From Bradyrhizobium sp. (lineage in GTDB: Bacteria; Pseudomonadota; Alphaproteobacteria; Rhizobiales; Xanthobacteraceae): 39,482 bases of DNA. Shown here piece by piece: positions 1 through 8,639 of this stretch. How positions within the stretch are numbered: the stretch's first letter is position 1; the number at the start of each line of letters is the position of its first letter. The translations under genes were made by a program, and so were the position numbers. The notes under the pieces were generated by a model. The model saw only the letters and a program-made list of their open reading frames with translations. It had not been told where the DNA came from and made no database searches. The stretch covers positions 1-39,482 of the forward strand of contig NZ_JADGRI010000007.1 of NCBI RefSeq assembly GCF_017881085.1, written 5' to 3'.

Positions 1-435
1 GGAGCAGTTTTTCGCGCAGGCGCCGCGCGGATCCCACCACGGCACGAATTGATCGGGTCCATTGAATTGCGTTACCACCACCGGGCGCGGGCGGCCCCAA
101 TAGCTCTTGAAGGTAAGATTGGTGAGGATGCCCGCGGACAGCATGAGCGTGACCAGCAGGAAGACGATCGCGCGCCCGGAGATCAACAGCGGCCGGTCCG
201 GCCGCGCCAGCTTTACCACCAAAGCGACGATCGCCGGCAGCGCCAGCCCCCACGCGATCCACATCGCGCCGTCGCGCGCGATCGCCGCGAGTGTATTGAG
301 TTTCAATGGAAACGATTTGGACGTCGCATCATAGAACAGACCTGCGAGCTTGAGATCGAGTTCGGGATAAATCCCGAACAGCAGTCCGACAGCAAGCGCC
401 ATGGCGAGCGCAATGAAGAGTCCGGTCCGGTTCAT
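1..435 (-). CDS. PAP2-family (lipid) phosphatase, C-terminus cut by window edge
   Basis: This frame is open from an ATG at 435 to the window edge and is absent from the ORF track because it has no stop here. The 145 visible residues begin MNRTGLFIALAMALAVGLLFG, a first membrane segment, followed by two more hydrophobic stretches (LPAIVALVV and AIVFLLVTLMLSAGILTNL). The sequence KSYWGRPRP fits PAP2 signature 1 (K-x6-RP), where Lys and Arg bind the substrate phosphate. Signatures 2 and 3, with the catalytic histidines, would lie beyond the edge. An in-frame TGA sits shortly upstream, so 435 is the first possible ATG. Family members remove phosphates from lipid A, phosphatidylglycerophosphate or undecaprenyl pyrophosphate in the inner membrane; the substrate cannot be told from this fragment. 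It lies 55 bases downstream of the 491-988 gene on the same strand. Confidence 0.85.
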   Translation of the reverse strand, partial: MNRTGLFIALAMALAVGLLFGIYPELDLKLAGLFYDATSKSFPLKLNTLAAIARDGAMWIAWGLALPAIVALVVKLARPDRPLLISGRAIVFLLVTLMLSAGILTNLTFKSYWGRPRPVVVTQFNGPDQFVPWWDPRGACAKNCS

Positions 436-490
436 GGCGCGGGGTTTAGCCGAGGAGGTTCACGATGAAAAGGCTTCGGAGTGCGCTTCT

Positions 491-988
491 TCACGATGCC
501 GGCGGTGAAGGTGAATGCGACGGCAGCGGGGGCGGCGGCCTCACGGGGCGCGGCGGTTCGCGCCAGGCGCCGGCATTGCGGCCCGCGATCAGCCAGTAGA
601 CCATGCCGGCGACGATGCCCGCACCGGTCATGATTTCGAGATGACGCCGGACGATGCCTTCGAAGCGAAACGTATCGGTGTCGAACGGAACCAGGCCGAG
701 ATAGCAGGCGAGCCCGACCAGTCCACCGCCGACCGCATAGGTCAGCGCACCCCTGACATAAAAGGCTTCGGTGATCAGCGCCACGAGCATCGCCGGCAGC
801 AGGGCAAAGCCGCTGATGAAGATGAAGCCGAAACCGAGCATGACGTTCAGCGCGCCCTGATCGACGGGGCCGGCCCCGAGATCGCTGAATTCCGGAAACA
901 AGACCGCGCCGACCACGATCATCCCCGCCACCAGGCAGGCGGCGAGGAAGGCGAAGAGAATGACGAACAGCCGGCCGATCAATGCCAT
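491..988 (-). CDS. small integral membrane protein, unknown function
   Basis: The product is 165 residues with about four hydrophobic segments (roughly residues 5-30, 48-72, 78-98 and 120-137) and a proline-rich cytoplasmic-looking tail (PPRPVRPPPPLPSHSPSPP). I recognise no catalytic motif and no named domain. The gene starts 13 bases after the rlmN stop and is read in the same direction, so the two are probably co-transcribed. The overlapping plus-strand frame 515-1141 is rich in Arg, Gln and Asp and looks like an antisense shadow. I infer a conserved inner-membrane protein; function unknown. Confidence 0.75.
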   Translation of the reverse strand: MALIGRLFVILFAFLAACLVAGMIVVGAVLFPEFSDLGAGPVDQGALNVMLGFGFIFISGFALLPAMLVALITEAFYVRGALTYAVGGGLVGLACYLGLVPFDTDTFRFEGIVRRHLEIMTGAGIVAGMVYWLIAGRNAGAWREPPRPVRPPPPLPSHSPSPPAS

Positions 989-1001
989 GAAGTTCGCACC
1001 C

Positions 1002-2231
1002 TCAATCCGTCATCGCCATCGCGCGCAGCGCCTGGCGCTCGCGCGCCGACATTTTCTCGGTCTCCGATTTCAACTGGCCGCAGGCGGCGAGGATGTCGCG
1101 GCCGCGCGGCGTGCGCACCGGCGAGGAGTAGCCGGCGTTGAAGATGTATTCGGAGAATCTTTCGATCTGCTCCCAGTCCGAACATTCGTAACGCGTGCCC
1201 GGCCACGGATTGAACGGAATGAGATTGATCTTGGCCGGAATGCCCTTGAGCAGCTTCACGAGCAGCTTGGCGTCATCGAGCGAATCGTTGACGCCCTTCA
1301 GCATCACATATTCGAAGGTGATGCGCCGCGCATTGGAGGAACCGGGATAATCGCGACACGCCTGCAGCAATTCGGCAATCGGATATTTCCGGTTCAACGG
1401 TACCAGCTCATTGCGCAATTCGTCGCGCACCGCGTGCAGCGAGATCGCCAGCATGACGCCGATTTCTTCTCCGGTGCGGATGATGTTGGGCACCACGCCC
1501 GAGGTCGACAGAGTGATGCGGCGGCGGGAAATGCCGATGCCCTCATTGTCGGAAACGATCAGGAGCGCATCGCGCACCGCGTCGAAATTGTACAGCGGCT
1601 CGCCCATGCCCATCATTACCACATTGGTGACGAGTCGGCCGCCGGTCGGCGTATCGCGGTCGGCCCAGTCGTTGAGGCGATCGCGCGCCACCATGATCTG
1701 GCCGACGATCTCGCCCGCGGTGAGGTTGCGCACCAGCCGCTGGGTGCCGGTATGGCAGAACGAGCAGCTCAGGGTGCAGCCGACCTGCGAGGAAACGCAC
1801 AGCGTGCCGCGATCGGTTTCCGGTATATAGACGCACTCGACTTCATGGGCCTTCTCGACCGAATCGCCGCTCGGCAGGCGCAACAGCCATTTGCGGGTGC
1901 CGTCGGCGGAGATCTGCTCGGCGACCACTTCGGGCCGTGCGACGGTGAAATGCGCTTCGAGTGTGCCGCGCATTTCCTTGGAGATGCTGGTCATCTCGTC
2001 GAAATTCGCAGCACCCCGGACATAGATCCAGTGCCACAACTGCTGTACGCGCATCTTGCGCTGCGCCGGCGCCACGCCGATCTCCCCCAGCCGTTCCGCG
2101 ATCTCGGCGCGCGACAGACCGACCAGCGAGGGCTTTGCCGGCGGCACATAGGTCTCGAGCGCGATCTTTTCCAAAGGCGCGCTGGCGCCGGAACCGGGTT
2201 CGATCGAAGCAGAGGTCATGGTTTCGTTCAT
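1002..2231 (-). CDS. rlmN: dual-specificity 23S rRNA (A2503)/tRNA (A37) C2-methyltransferase RlmN
   Basis: This is a radical-SAM enzyme that methylates C2 of adenine 2503 in 23S rRNA and of A37 in some tRNAs, using a methylated-cysteine intermediate. The 409-residue product has the cluster-binding CTLSCSFC (C152, C156, C159; C-x3-C-x2-C). Seven residues before it lies Cys145 in LCVSSQVGC, matching E. coli Cys118, and a C-terminal AACGQL holds the partner cysteine (E. coli Cys355). [10 protein letters not shown] and STSGVVPNI are also typical. Length is close to the family norm, with a short N-terminal extension; Met5 is an alternative start. It sits between the ialB-like gene and the 491-988 membrane protein, all on the minus strand. 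Confidence 0.97.
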   Translation of the reverse strand: MNETMTSASIEPGSGASAPLEKIALETYVPPAKPSLVGLSRAEIAERLGEIGVAPAQRKMRVQQLWHWIYVRGAANFDEMTSISKEMRGTLEAHFTVARPEVVAEQISADGTRKWLLRLPSGDSVEKAHEVECVYIPETDRGTLCVSSQVGCTLSCSFCHTGTQRLVRNLTAGEIVGQIMVARDRLNDWADRDTPTGGRLVTNVVMMGMGEPLYNFDAVRDALLIVSDNEGIGISRRRITLSTSGVVPNIIRTGEEIGVMLAISLHAVRDELRNELVPLNRKYPIAELLQACRDYPGSSNARRITFEYVMLKGVNDSLDDAKLLVKLLKGIPAKINLIPFNPWPGTRYECSDWEQIERFSEYIFNAGYSSPVRTPRGRDILAACGQLKSETEKMSARERQALRAMAMTD

Positions 2232-2303
2232 GGAACATCAGATAGGCCTTCCAGGGTCGGCTGGAAAGGCTTCAAAAGTACGGATATTGACGTGAAAAGC
2301 CGC

Positions 2304-2954
2304 CTAGCGCCTGCAATCCTGGGCCAGCCGGTCGAGCGCCTGGGCAAGTCCCTTCAGCGAGAAGGTATCCGCGGTCTCGGTGCCCTTGGCGGACACGCCC
2401 TTGACCACGGCATCGGCGGACTTGCGCATCGCCTCGACCATCCGTTCTTCTTCGGCGGCGTTCTTGATCCAGAGCCCATCGCCCTGGGTGTACATCGCAT
2501 AGGTAGCGCCACCGACTTCCAGCGTCGATTCCGACCCCGGCTTCAGCGCGTAGCCGATCATGATCGAAACTTCGTTGGTGACTTTCTCCGCCGGACGCGT
2601 GGAGACGAAAGCATAGGCCGGGTCGCGCGGCCTGTTCGGCGGATTGGTTTTCGACGATGAGGGCTTTGCCAGCGCAAAGCACACCTTCTTGCCATTGGGC
2701 GTTGCGGTATAGGCGCCCCAGGTGCCGTACTGACCGATCAGCGTGGGTTCGGCACCGCCGCTGACGGCGGTGGCGGCCGCCGCTGGCTTGGATTCCGGTT
2801 TTGCAACTTCCGGCTTTGCAGGCGGCGGCTTGGCTGCTGCACCCGCTGCACCCTTGGCGGCTTTCGGCGACGCGCTCTGCGCCTGCACAAGGCTTGCCGC
2901 CCCGCACATCGCGCTAATCGCCACCAGAGCTGTCAGGATTCGCCGCACGGACAT
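2304..2954 (-). CDS. invasion-associated locus B (IalB) family periplasmic protein
   Basis: The product is 216 residues from the ATG at 2954. The ORF-track start at 3014 would bury a good signal peptide (MSVRRILTALVAISAMCGAASLVQAQ) behind 20 residues, so I chose the inner Met. After cleavage near AQA comes an Ala/Pro/Lys-rich linker (about 27-75) and then the IalB-like domain, with GQYGTWGAYTATPNGKKVCFALAKPSSS, YAFVSTRPAEKVTNEVSIMIGY and a final LAQDCRR. IalB was named in Bartonella for a role in red-cell invasion; in soil and plant-associated relatives the family is common and its job is unclear. It lies 72 bases upstream of rlmN and may be co-transcribed with it. Confidence 0.88.
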   Translation of the reverse strand: MSVRRILTALVAISAMCGAASLVQAQSASPKAAKGAAGAAAKPPPAKPEVAKPESKPAAAATAVSGGAEPTLIGQYGTWGAYTATPNGKKVCFALAKPSSSKTNPPNRPRDPAYAFVSTRPAEKVTNEVSIMIGYALKPGSESTLEVGGATYAMYTQGDGLWIKNAAEEERMVEAMRKSADAVVKGVSAKGTETADTFSLKGLAQALDRLAQDCRR

Positions 2955-3088
2955 CACCAAATCTCGTTCCCTCAATATTGTGACTGGAAGATGGCTCCGA
3001 CTCCGTACCGTCACGCGGGCGATGGATAGCCGGGAAATGGCTTTTTGGGAAGGCGGTTACAAACGCACGCGAACTCCGTCGCGCGCGC

Positions 3089-3928
3089 TCAAGCTTTCGT
3101 TCGCGCCGCGCGCTGCTTCTCCCACTGCGCGTCGGTCCATTGCAGCAAATCTTCCGCGCCGGAACTGCGCAAATGCGCGCCGCCGTCCTGCACCACCATC
3201 TCGCCATTGATGTAGCCGGCGGAATCCGAAATCAGGAAACTCGCCAAATCACAGAGCTCGCGATGTTCGCCGGCGCGGCCGAGCGGATTCCTCGCGGCCC
3301 AATTACCGTCACGGCTTTCCGGGCGAAGCTGACCGGATGCGCCGGGGGTAGGAAACGCGCCGGGCGCGATCGCCACCGTTCGGATGCCCTTCGGCCCCCA
3401 TTCCACGGCGAGACTCCTGGTCATCGCGAGAATGGCCGACTTCGCCATCGCGGAAGGCACGGTGAAGGCGCGGCCGGTGATGGTCGAGGTCGAGAGGGTG
3501 CTCAGCACCACGCCCTTGTGTCGTCCCTCGATCCAGCGCTTGCCGGCGCCGAGCGTGCAATACATCGCGCCATGCAGCGTCGGCGCGAGGATCGCGTCCG
3601 CCGCGCGAAACGACAAATGCTCGGTCTGCGCGATGAAGGTGGCAGCCGCGTTGTTGACCAGCACGTCGAGTGGCGCGTCGCGCCAGACCTGCTCCAGCAT
3701 GGCCTCGACATTGGCGCCGTCCCGAATGTCGCACCGGATCGCGGTCACCTTGCCGCCGAAATCGTCACGGATCCGGGCCGCGGTCGTCTCCAGCAATTCA
3801 AGCCGGCGGCCGCAGATGGTCAGTTCGGCGCCAAGCTCGACGAAGCGGCGTCCCATCGCAGCCCCCAGCCCGGAGCCGCCGCCGGTGACCAATATCCGCT
3901 TTCCCGTCAGCAGGCCTTTTTCAAACAT
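3089..3928 (-). CDS. SDR oxidoreductase of the 2,4-dienoyl-CoA reductase type
   Basis: I start this 279-residue protein at the ATG at 3928, which has AAGGA eight bases upstream and puts the Rossmann motif at the N-terminus (MFEKGLLTGKRILVTGGGSGLG). The ORF-track start adds 38 low-complexity residues. NNAA and the nucleotide-binding TGGGSGLGAAMG mark a short-chain dehydrogenase. The usual YxxxK is absent: the segment is FTVPSAMAKSAILAMTRSLAVEWG, with Ser where Tyr would be. This strongly resembles the FVVPSASAKAGVEAMSKSLAAEWG region of 2,4-dienoyl-CoA reductases, which also lack that Tyr. I infer an NADP(H)-dependent enoyl- or dienoyl-CoA reductase in fatty-acid breakdown. It is divergent from the quinone oxidoreductase at 4081. 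Confidence 0.9.
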   Translation of the reverse strand: MFEKGLLTGKRILVTGGGSGLGAAMGRRFVELGAELTICGRRLELLETTAARIRDDFGGKVTAIRCDIRDGANVEAMLEQVWRDAPLDVLVNNAAATFIAQTEHLSFRAADAILAPTLHGAMYCTLGAGKRWIEGRHKGVVLSTLSTSTITGRAFTVPSAMAKSAILAMTRSLAVEWGPKGIRTVAIAPGAFPTPGASGQLRPESRDGNWAARNPLGRAGEHRELCDLASFLISDSAGYINGEMVVQDGGAHLRSSGAEDLLQWTDAQWEKQRAARTKA

Positions 3929-4080
3929 CGTTTCATTCCTTACCCGTTCCCGTCCCCGTTCCCGTTTCGCGCCCCGGAATGAGGCGCCTTCTTCGGCTTT
4001 CGAATCAGATTGTAGCGCGGCTGCAAATCCGGCATGAAGCATCCCAGCCTCAACAGTGCGTCCGAAAACCAGGTGTGTCC

Positions 4081-5055
4081 ATGAAAGCCATTCTCTGCTC
4101 GCAATATTGCGGTCCCGACGATCTCGTACTGGCTGAGGTGCCCGAGCCCGTGGCCGGGCCCGGCGAGGCCGTGATTGCGATCAAGTCCGCGGCGCTGAAT
4201 TTCTTCGACCTCCTGATGATCCAGGGCAAGTACCAGATCAAGCCTCCGTTTCCGTTTTCGCCTGCGGCCGAAGTCGCGGGCGTGATTGAAAGCATCGGCG
4301 ACGGCGTCACCGGCTTGAAGGTCGGCGACCGCGTGGTGGCGTCCTGCGGCCACAACGGCGCGCGCGAGAAGATTGCGCTGCCGGCCAATTCGATCGTCAA
4401 GATTCCGGACAATCTTGATTTCGATCGCGCCGCGGGGATCATCATTATCTACGGCACCGCGCTGCACGCATTGGAAGATCGCGCCAGCCCCAAGCCGGGC
4501 GAGACGCTCGCTGTGCTGGGAGCTGCCGGCGGCACCGGGCTCGCCGCCTGTGAACTCGGCAAGCTGATGGGACTGAAGGTGATCGCCTGCGCATCATCGG
4601 AGGAGAAGCTCGAATTTGCCAAAGCCCATGGCGCTGAACTCGGGCTGAACTATGCCAAGGAAGATTTGAAGGAAGGCTTGCGCCGGCTCACGGGCGGCAA
4701 GGGCGCCGACATCATATTCGACCCTGTCGGCGGCAGCTATGCCGAGGCCGCGTTGCGTGCGATCGCATGGGAAGGCCGTTTCCTGGTGATCGGCTTCGCC
4801 GCCGGTGACATTCCGAAGATGCCGCTCAATCTGGCGCTGCTGAAGGGCTGCGATATCCGCGGCGTGTTCTGGGGCGCGTGGACGCGGCTCAATCCGGAAA
4901 AGAACCGGGCCAATCTCGAAAAGCTGGTGAAGTGGACCGCCGAAGGCAAGATCTCGTCGCACGTCGATCGGACCTTCCCCTTGGCGCAGACCGCCGACGC
5001 GCTGAAAGTACTGGCCGGCCGCCAGGCGATGGGCAAGGTGATCCTGCATCCGTGA
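4081..5055 (+). CDS. NADPH:quinone oxidoreductase family protein (zinc-free MDR)
   Basis: This 324-residue medium-chain dehydrogenase starts MKAILCSQYCGPDDLVLAEVPEP, typical of the quinone oxidoreductase branch; the track start at 3979 adds an unsupported leader. It has the N-terminal GroES-like fold with ALNFFDLLMIQGKYQIKPPFPFSPAAEVAGVIESIG, and the nucleotide site LGAAGGTGLAACELGKLMG near residue 145. The zinc-ligand cysteines of alcohol dehydrogenases are missing, as expected. FDPVGGSYAEAALR and the final MGKVILHP are characteristic. It probably reduces quinones or enoyl substrates with NADPH in the cytoplasm; the physiological substrate is unknown. It is divergent from the DECR-like gene, with 152 bases between the starts. 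Confidence 0.92.
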   Translation: MKAILCSQYCGPDDLVLAEVPEPVAGPGEAVIAIKSAALNFFDLLMIQGKYQIKPPFPFSPAAEVAGVIESIGDGVTGLKVGDRVVASCGHNGAREKIALPANSIVKIPDNLDFDRAAGIIIIYGTALHALEDRASPKPGETLAVLGAAGGTGLAACELGKLMGLKVIACASSEEKLEFAKAHGAELGLNYAKEDLKEGLRRLTGGKGADIIFDPVGGSYAEAALRAIAWEGRFLVIGFAAGDIPKMPLNLALLKGCDIRGVFWGAWTRLNPEKNRANLEKLVKWTAEGKISSHVDRTFPLAQTADALKVLAGRQAMGKVILHP

Positions 5056-5074
5056 TGGTGTGAATCTTCGGCGC

Positions 5075-5099
5075 CATGCGCGGGCTTGGCCCGTGCATG
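5075..5099 (+). terminator. hairpin downstream of the quinone oxidoreductase
   Basis: The arms CATGCGCGGGC and GCCCGTGCATG form an 11-pair stem with one G-T pair and a three-base loop (ttg). It starts 20 bases after the stop codon. No T-run follows, so it is either a weak or Rho-assisted terminator or a worn palindromic repeat of the type seen at 19643. Confidence 0.45.
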
Positions 5100-5273
5100 C
5101 GTTGACCTTCACGATATCCGTTATCCGTTCGAAGCAGGGATTGCGGGTCCCGGGAATAACGAGATTCGAAGCTTCCGCTGGCGGGCTTCGCACGATTTGC
5201 GCGCCGACACATGCACTCGGCTGACTGTCAGTTCGACGATTAACGTTAAATTGCTCGCGCTTCTTCCGTCAAC

Positions 5274-5302
5274 TTGACCTCGAATCCCATCCTTGTGACA
5301 AT
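5274..5302 (+). promoter_or_regulatory. candidate sigma-70-like promoter for the Sel1-like/TAXI pair
   Basis: TTGACC (5274-5279) and GACAAT (5297-5302) are separated by 17 bases. The start point would be near 5309, leaving a leader of about 190 bases before the ATG at 5497. This is by-eye matching only. Confidence 0.4.
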
Positions 5303-5496
5303 GAAATGACGGTGCGCTGCCCCAAGTGCGCCGCAATGAAATCAAAAGATCTCCCAAATCGCGCCGGTGATTGTCGCTTTTTGGTCTGATTCAAAATGCG
5401 ATCTAGGGGCTCGGTAGCGGGGGCGCTGGGCCGACAAGTAACAAGAACCGAATGCCCAGATGCCCCCGTGTTGCGTAGTAGCGTGGAGGCATCATC

Positions 5497-6393
5497 ATGG
5501 CGCGAAATACGAGGTTCACCCCATACGACGAAGACAGAGTCGGGGCGTATGACGAAGAGCCAACCGATCCCGAATTCATGGCATACGGATCTACGCCTTC
5601 GATGGCGGCGGAGGACTACCCGTTCTCCGAAGAACCGATGCCGCTCTTTCTTTCCGGTGGCGACGAAGAACCGAGACAACGGGGCTTCGGGACTGGCGGG
5701 GAAGGGTTTGAGGATCGAGCGGTTGTCTGGCCAAGGATTTTCAAGGCGGCCGCAGTCGCGGCATCGGCGGCGGCGATCGCCTTCGCTATCCTGACGATAG
5801 GCAATCCGCTCGCACTGTTTGCCGACGCCAAGGCTTCGCTGCCCAACGCAACTGCGGACCAGTCCGACACCGCGCAAACCATCAATCCGCAGCCCGCGGC
5901 CGCGCCGCAATTGGCTAACGCCGGTCCGACGCCGGTCCTGCCGCAAAGCGCCGCTGTCCGGGCTGCGTCGACGGCCCCGAGGGTCACGCGCGACGATATC
6001 GCGCTCGCGCTCCGGGCCGCCCAGCAGAACCAGGGCCAGATACAACCCGATCCGGCGCCGCCTGCCGCGGCTGCGCCGGTAACGCAGGCGGCACCGCCAG
6101 CGCCGGCAAGAAAGCTCGAGGCCGACGAACTCGCGATGTTGATGACGCGGGCGAAGGGCATGATCGCAATCGGCGACATTGCGTCGGCGCGGCTGCTGCT
6201 CGAACGGGCGGCGGACGCACAGGAGGCCACCGCGGCGCTGCTGCTGGCACAGACCTACGATCCGGCCGTACTCGGAACCCAGGATATGCGCAGCATTACG
6301 CCGGATCCGGCCATGGCGCGCGACTGGTACCAGAAAGCGGCCCGGCTCGGTTCGACCGATGCAAGGCAGCGCCTGGCTCAGATGCAGAATTAG
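5497..6393 (+). CDS. membrane-anchored protein with C-terminal Sel1-like repeat
   Basis: The start is well supported by GGAGG seven bases upstream of the ATG. The 298-residue product has an acidic N-terminal cytoplasmic region (residues 1-78, rich in Asp, Glu, Pro), one membrane segment at about 82-103, and an Ala/Pro-rich linker. A helical C-terminus includes ASARLLLERAADAQEATAALLLAQTYDP and ends with a Sel1-type repeat, PAMARDWYQKAARLGSTDARQRLA. Sel1 repeats usually mediate protein contacts, here in the periplasm. It sits 25 bases before the TAXI receptor at 6419 and is probably co-transcribed, so the two may act together. No enzyme motif is visible. Confidence 0.82.
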   Translation: MARNTRFTPYDEDRVGAYDEEPTDPEFMAYGSTPSMAAEDYPFSEEPMPLFLSGGDEEPRQRGFGTGGEGFEDRAVVWPRIFKAAAVAASAAAIAFAILTIGNPLALFADAKASLPNATADQSDTAQTINPQPAAAPQLANAGPTPVLPQSAAVRAASTAPRVTRDDIALALRAAQQNQGQIQPDPAPPAAAAPVTQAAPPAPARKLEADELAMLMTRAKGMIAIGDIASARLLLERAADAQEATAALLLAQTYDPAVLGTQDMRSITPDPAMARDWYQKAARLGSTDARQRLAQMQN

Positions 6394-6418
6394 CTTTCAG
6401 ATAAGCAGGGGGATACAA

Positions 6419-7621
6419 ATGCGACGACTGGTTGGAGTGGCGTTATTCGCCATGATGATGGCGTTTGGGCTCGTAGCGTTCGGCTTCGGAGCGAAGGCCG
6501 AGGAAACCGAATTTGATCCGGCAAAGGTCAGCGAGAGCCTCAAGGCGATATTCCAGTTCGGATCCACCTCTACCAAGCAGGCTCTGAATGCCAACACGGT
6601 GACGCTGATCTCCGGCACCATCGGCGGCACCTATGTTCAGTTCGGCGCCGATCTCGCTTCGGTCCTCGACGACGGCAACCAGCTGCGCATCCTCCCCATC
6701 GTCGGCCGCGGCTCGGTGCAAAGCGTCGCCGACATCCTGTTCCTTCAGGGCGTCGACCTCGGGATCGTGCGGGCCGATACGCTCGATTATCTGGAGCGGA
6801 AGGGCTTCGCCAAGGACATCAAGAAGCAATTCACCTACATCACCAAGCTCTACAATGAAGAGGTGCATGTCATCGCGTCGAAATCGGTCCGCAATCTCAG
6901 GGATCTCGACGGCAAGACCATCAGCGTCGACCTTCCGAATGGCGGCACCTTCGTCACCGCGCTGACCGTGTTCGAGCGGCTCGGAATGAAGCCGAAGGTC
7001 GTCTACATCGAGCAGCGCATCGCGATGGAAAAATTGAAGCGCGGCGAAATCGACGCCGTGATCGTCTGCGGCGGCAAGCCGTACAAGTCCGTGAGCAGCT
7101 TCAAGGACGACCGGTTCCATCTGGTGACGGTCAATTACGACAAGCCGCTGCAGGCTGATTACCTGCCGGCGACCCTGTCGGCGAAGGATTATCCCAACCT
7201 GATTTCGGAAGGCGAACAGGTCGACACCATCGCGGTGCCGGCGGTGCTGGCGGCCTACAACTGGGCGCCCAAGACCGACCGCTATCGCAAGGTCGCGCTG
7301 TTCGTGGATAATTTCTTTGCGAAGTTTCCCACCTTCCAGAATCCGCCCTTCCATCCGAAGTGGAAGGAAGTCTCCCTTTCGGCCCCGCTGTCCGGCTGGC
7401 AGCGCTTCCCAGCCGCCCAGCAATGGCTCGACAGCCACGGCATCGAGCCGGTGGCGCGCGGCCGGTTCGAGGAATTCCTCAAGCAGAATCCGGCGCCGGC
7501 GGGAAAGCAGCCCTCCAGCGCCGAGAAGGAAGCCTTGTTCAAGCAGTTTCAGGCGTGGCAGGCCGAGCAACAAAACAATGCCAGGGCCCAGGTCCGACCT
7601 GCTGCGCAAAACCAGCGGTAG
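6419..7621 (+). CDS. TAXI-family TRAP transporter solute-binding protein, secreted
   Basis: I place the start at the ATG at 6419, preceded by AGGGGG; the track start at 6179 overlaps the previous gene. The 400-residue product has a signal peptide (MRRLVGVALFAMMMAFGLVAFGFGAKA). The TAXI domain follows with VTLISGTIGGTYVQFGADLASVL, LPIVGRGSVQSVADILFLQGVDLGIVRADTL and NLRDLDGKTISVDLPNGGTFVTALTVF. A Gln/Ala-rich tail extends beyond the usual length of about 320 residues. TAXI proteins bind small organic acids for TRAP uptake systems, but no TRAP membrane subunit gene is in this window, so an orphan or signalling role is possible. Confidence 0.9.
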   Translation: MRRLVGVALFAMMMAFGLVAFGFGAKAEETEFDPAKVSESLKAIFQFGSTSTKQALNANTVTLISGTIGGTYVQFGADLASVLDDGNQLRILPIVGRGSVQSVADILFLQGVDLGIVRADTLDYLERKGFAKDIKKQFTYITKLYNEEVHVIASKSVRNLRDLDGKTISVDLPNGGTFVTALTVFERLGMKPKVVYIEQRIAMEKLKRGEIDAVIVCGGKPYKSVSSFKDDRFHLVTVNYDKPLQADYLPATLSAKDYPNLISEGEQVDTIAVPAVLAAYNWAPKTDRYRKVALFVDNFFAKFPTFQNPPFHPKWKEVSLSAPLSGWQRFPAAQQWLDSHGIEPVARGRFEEFLKQNPAPAGKQPSSAEKEALFKQFQAWQAEQQNNARAQVRPAAQNQR

Positions 7622-7638
7622 GGTCTGAGACGTTATCT

Positions 7639-7662
7639 TCAGGCCAAGATCTTCAGGCCTGA
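7639..7662. terminator. hairpin between convergent genes
   Basis: TCAGGCC and GGCCTGA form a seven-pair stem around a ten-base loop. It lies between the convergent stops at 7621 and 7667, and the loop itself is part of a direct repeat (ATCTTCAGGCC twice). There is no T-run; a bidirectional terminator role is inferred from position. Confidence 0.35.
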
Positions 7663-7666
7663 GCGC

Positions 7667-8062
7667 CTAGGCTTCGGACTCGGGCTGATCCCGACCGGCG
7701 CCGCCCATCCGCTTCAACGCGGCGCGGGCGGCGTCGCGATGTTCCGGTGTGATGTGGGTCGCCACCATCCGGATCGCGGTGGCGAGGATGGCGGCATCGT
7801 CGGTGAAACCGAGCACCGGCAGCATGTCCGGAATGAAATCGAACGGCAGGATGAAGTAGGCGATGGCGCCGAGCAGCGCGGCCTGCACGTGGCGCGGCGT
7901 GTGCTTGTCGAACGCGCAGTAATAGGCCGCGAGCAGATCCTCGGCGAAGGGCAGCTGCGCCACCACCCGCTTGAACTTGGTCCAGAAACGCCGGCGCACG
8001 CTTTCGCGGTCCTCGGCCAGCCTGTCGGCCGGCTCAAAACCCACGGTATGTTCTGACGCCAT
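7667..8062 (-). CDS. DUF1232 (YkvA-like) family protein
   Basis: The ATG at 8062 has GGGAG eight bases upstream and gives a 131-residue protein. The track ORF begins 38 residues earlier without support. The core KHTPRHVQAALLGAIAYFILPFDFIPDMLPVLGFTDDAAILATAIRMV is the DUF1232 signature: a hydrophobic helix followed by the P-x-D-x-IPD-xxP-x-x-G-xxDD pattern. The family's role is unknown, although some members are linked to envelope functions. It lies 100 bases downstream of the pterin dehydratase gene on the same strand and converges with the TAXI gene. Confidence 0.88.
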   Translation of the reverse strand: MASEHTVGFEPADRLAEDRESVRRRFWTKFKRVVAQLPFAEDLLAAYYCAFDKHTPRHVQAALLGAIAYFILPFDFIPDMLPVLGFTDDAAILATAIRMVATHITPEHRDAARAALKRMGGAGRDQPESEA

Positions 8063-8162
8063 TATCGGGGCTCCCTGAGAGCCCGCGCGGCGGATCGCCG
8101 CATCGGACATCCCTGAAAAATGGGGATGGCGCGCTCCGCCTGCAAGATTGCGGCGGGCCGTA

Positions 8163-8468
8163 TCAGGCAACGCCAAGCTGGCCCGCGATCGTATTCATCG
8201 CCGTCGCCAGCTCGATATCGAGCGCGGTGACACCGCCGGCGTCGTGTGTTGCCAGCACCACTTCCACCGTCTTGTAAACGTTGCGCCATTCGGGGTGATG
8301 GTCGCGTTTTTCGGCCACCAGCGCCGCGCGGGTCATGAATCCGAAGGCTTCGTTGAAATCCTTGAACGTGAAGGTTCGCGCGATCGCCTCGCGACCGGCC
8401 ACTTCGCTCCACCCCGGCAACCCCTTCAAGGCCGCCTTCCGCGCCTCCGCCGACAGCCGTTCCGCCAT
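8163..8468 (-). CDS. phhB: 4a-hydroxytetrahydrobiopterin dehydratase (pterin-4a-carbinolamine dehydratase)
   Basis: This 101-residue enzyme dehydrates 4a-hydroxytetrahydropterin so the cofactor of phenylalanine hydroxylase can be recycled. The start at 8468 is chosen because GGGAGG lies five bases before it; the track Met is six residues earlier. The family signature is intact: [23 protein letters not shown] (His57, His58, His75) followed by VTALD with Asp84. No phenylalanine hydroxylase gene is nearby, so it may serve another pterin-dependent process; some homologues act as transcription cofactors. It diverges from the tethered TAXI gene at 8640. Confidence 0.93.
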   Translation of the reverse strand: MAERLSAEARKAALKGLPGWSEVAGREAIARTFTFKDFNEAFGFMTRAALVAEKRDHHPEWRNVYKTVEVVLATHDAGGVTALDIELATAMNTIAGQLGVA

Positions 8469-8639
8469 GACAACCTCCCGTTTCATTGCAATTTTACCCT
8501 AACACCGGAGGGGACAGCCGGGATATCAGCCGAAATTGGGCGTCAAGGCCGGTCCGGAGCGCTCCAGTAACCATGACGCAGATGTAACCCCGCGCCGGGA
8601 GGAAATTTGCTACAATGTTCTTCTAACCGTATTGGCAAT

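Larger units (their letters stand above)
5056..5496. other. 441-base gene-free stretch before the Sel1-like gene
   Basis: I see no convincing gene here. It holds the hairpin at 5075, a TTAACGTTAA palindrome at 5240-5249, and a candidate promoter at 5274-5302. The short frames listed in the ORF track have no ribosome site or recognisable sequence. Confidence 0.6.

Noticed and set aside
960-2660. 566-residue plus-strand ORF over rlmN
   Set aside because: It is antisense to a certain radical-SAM gene and has shadow composition.
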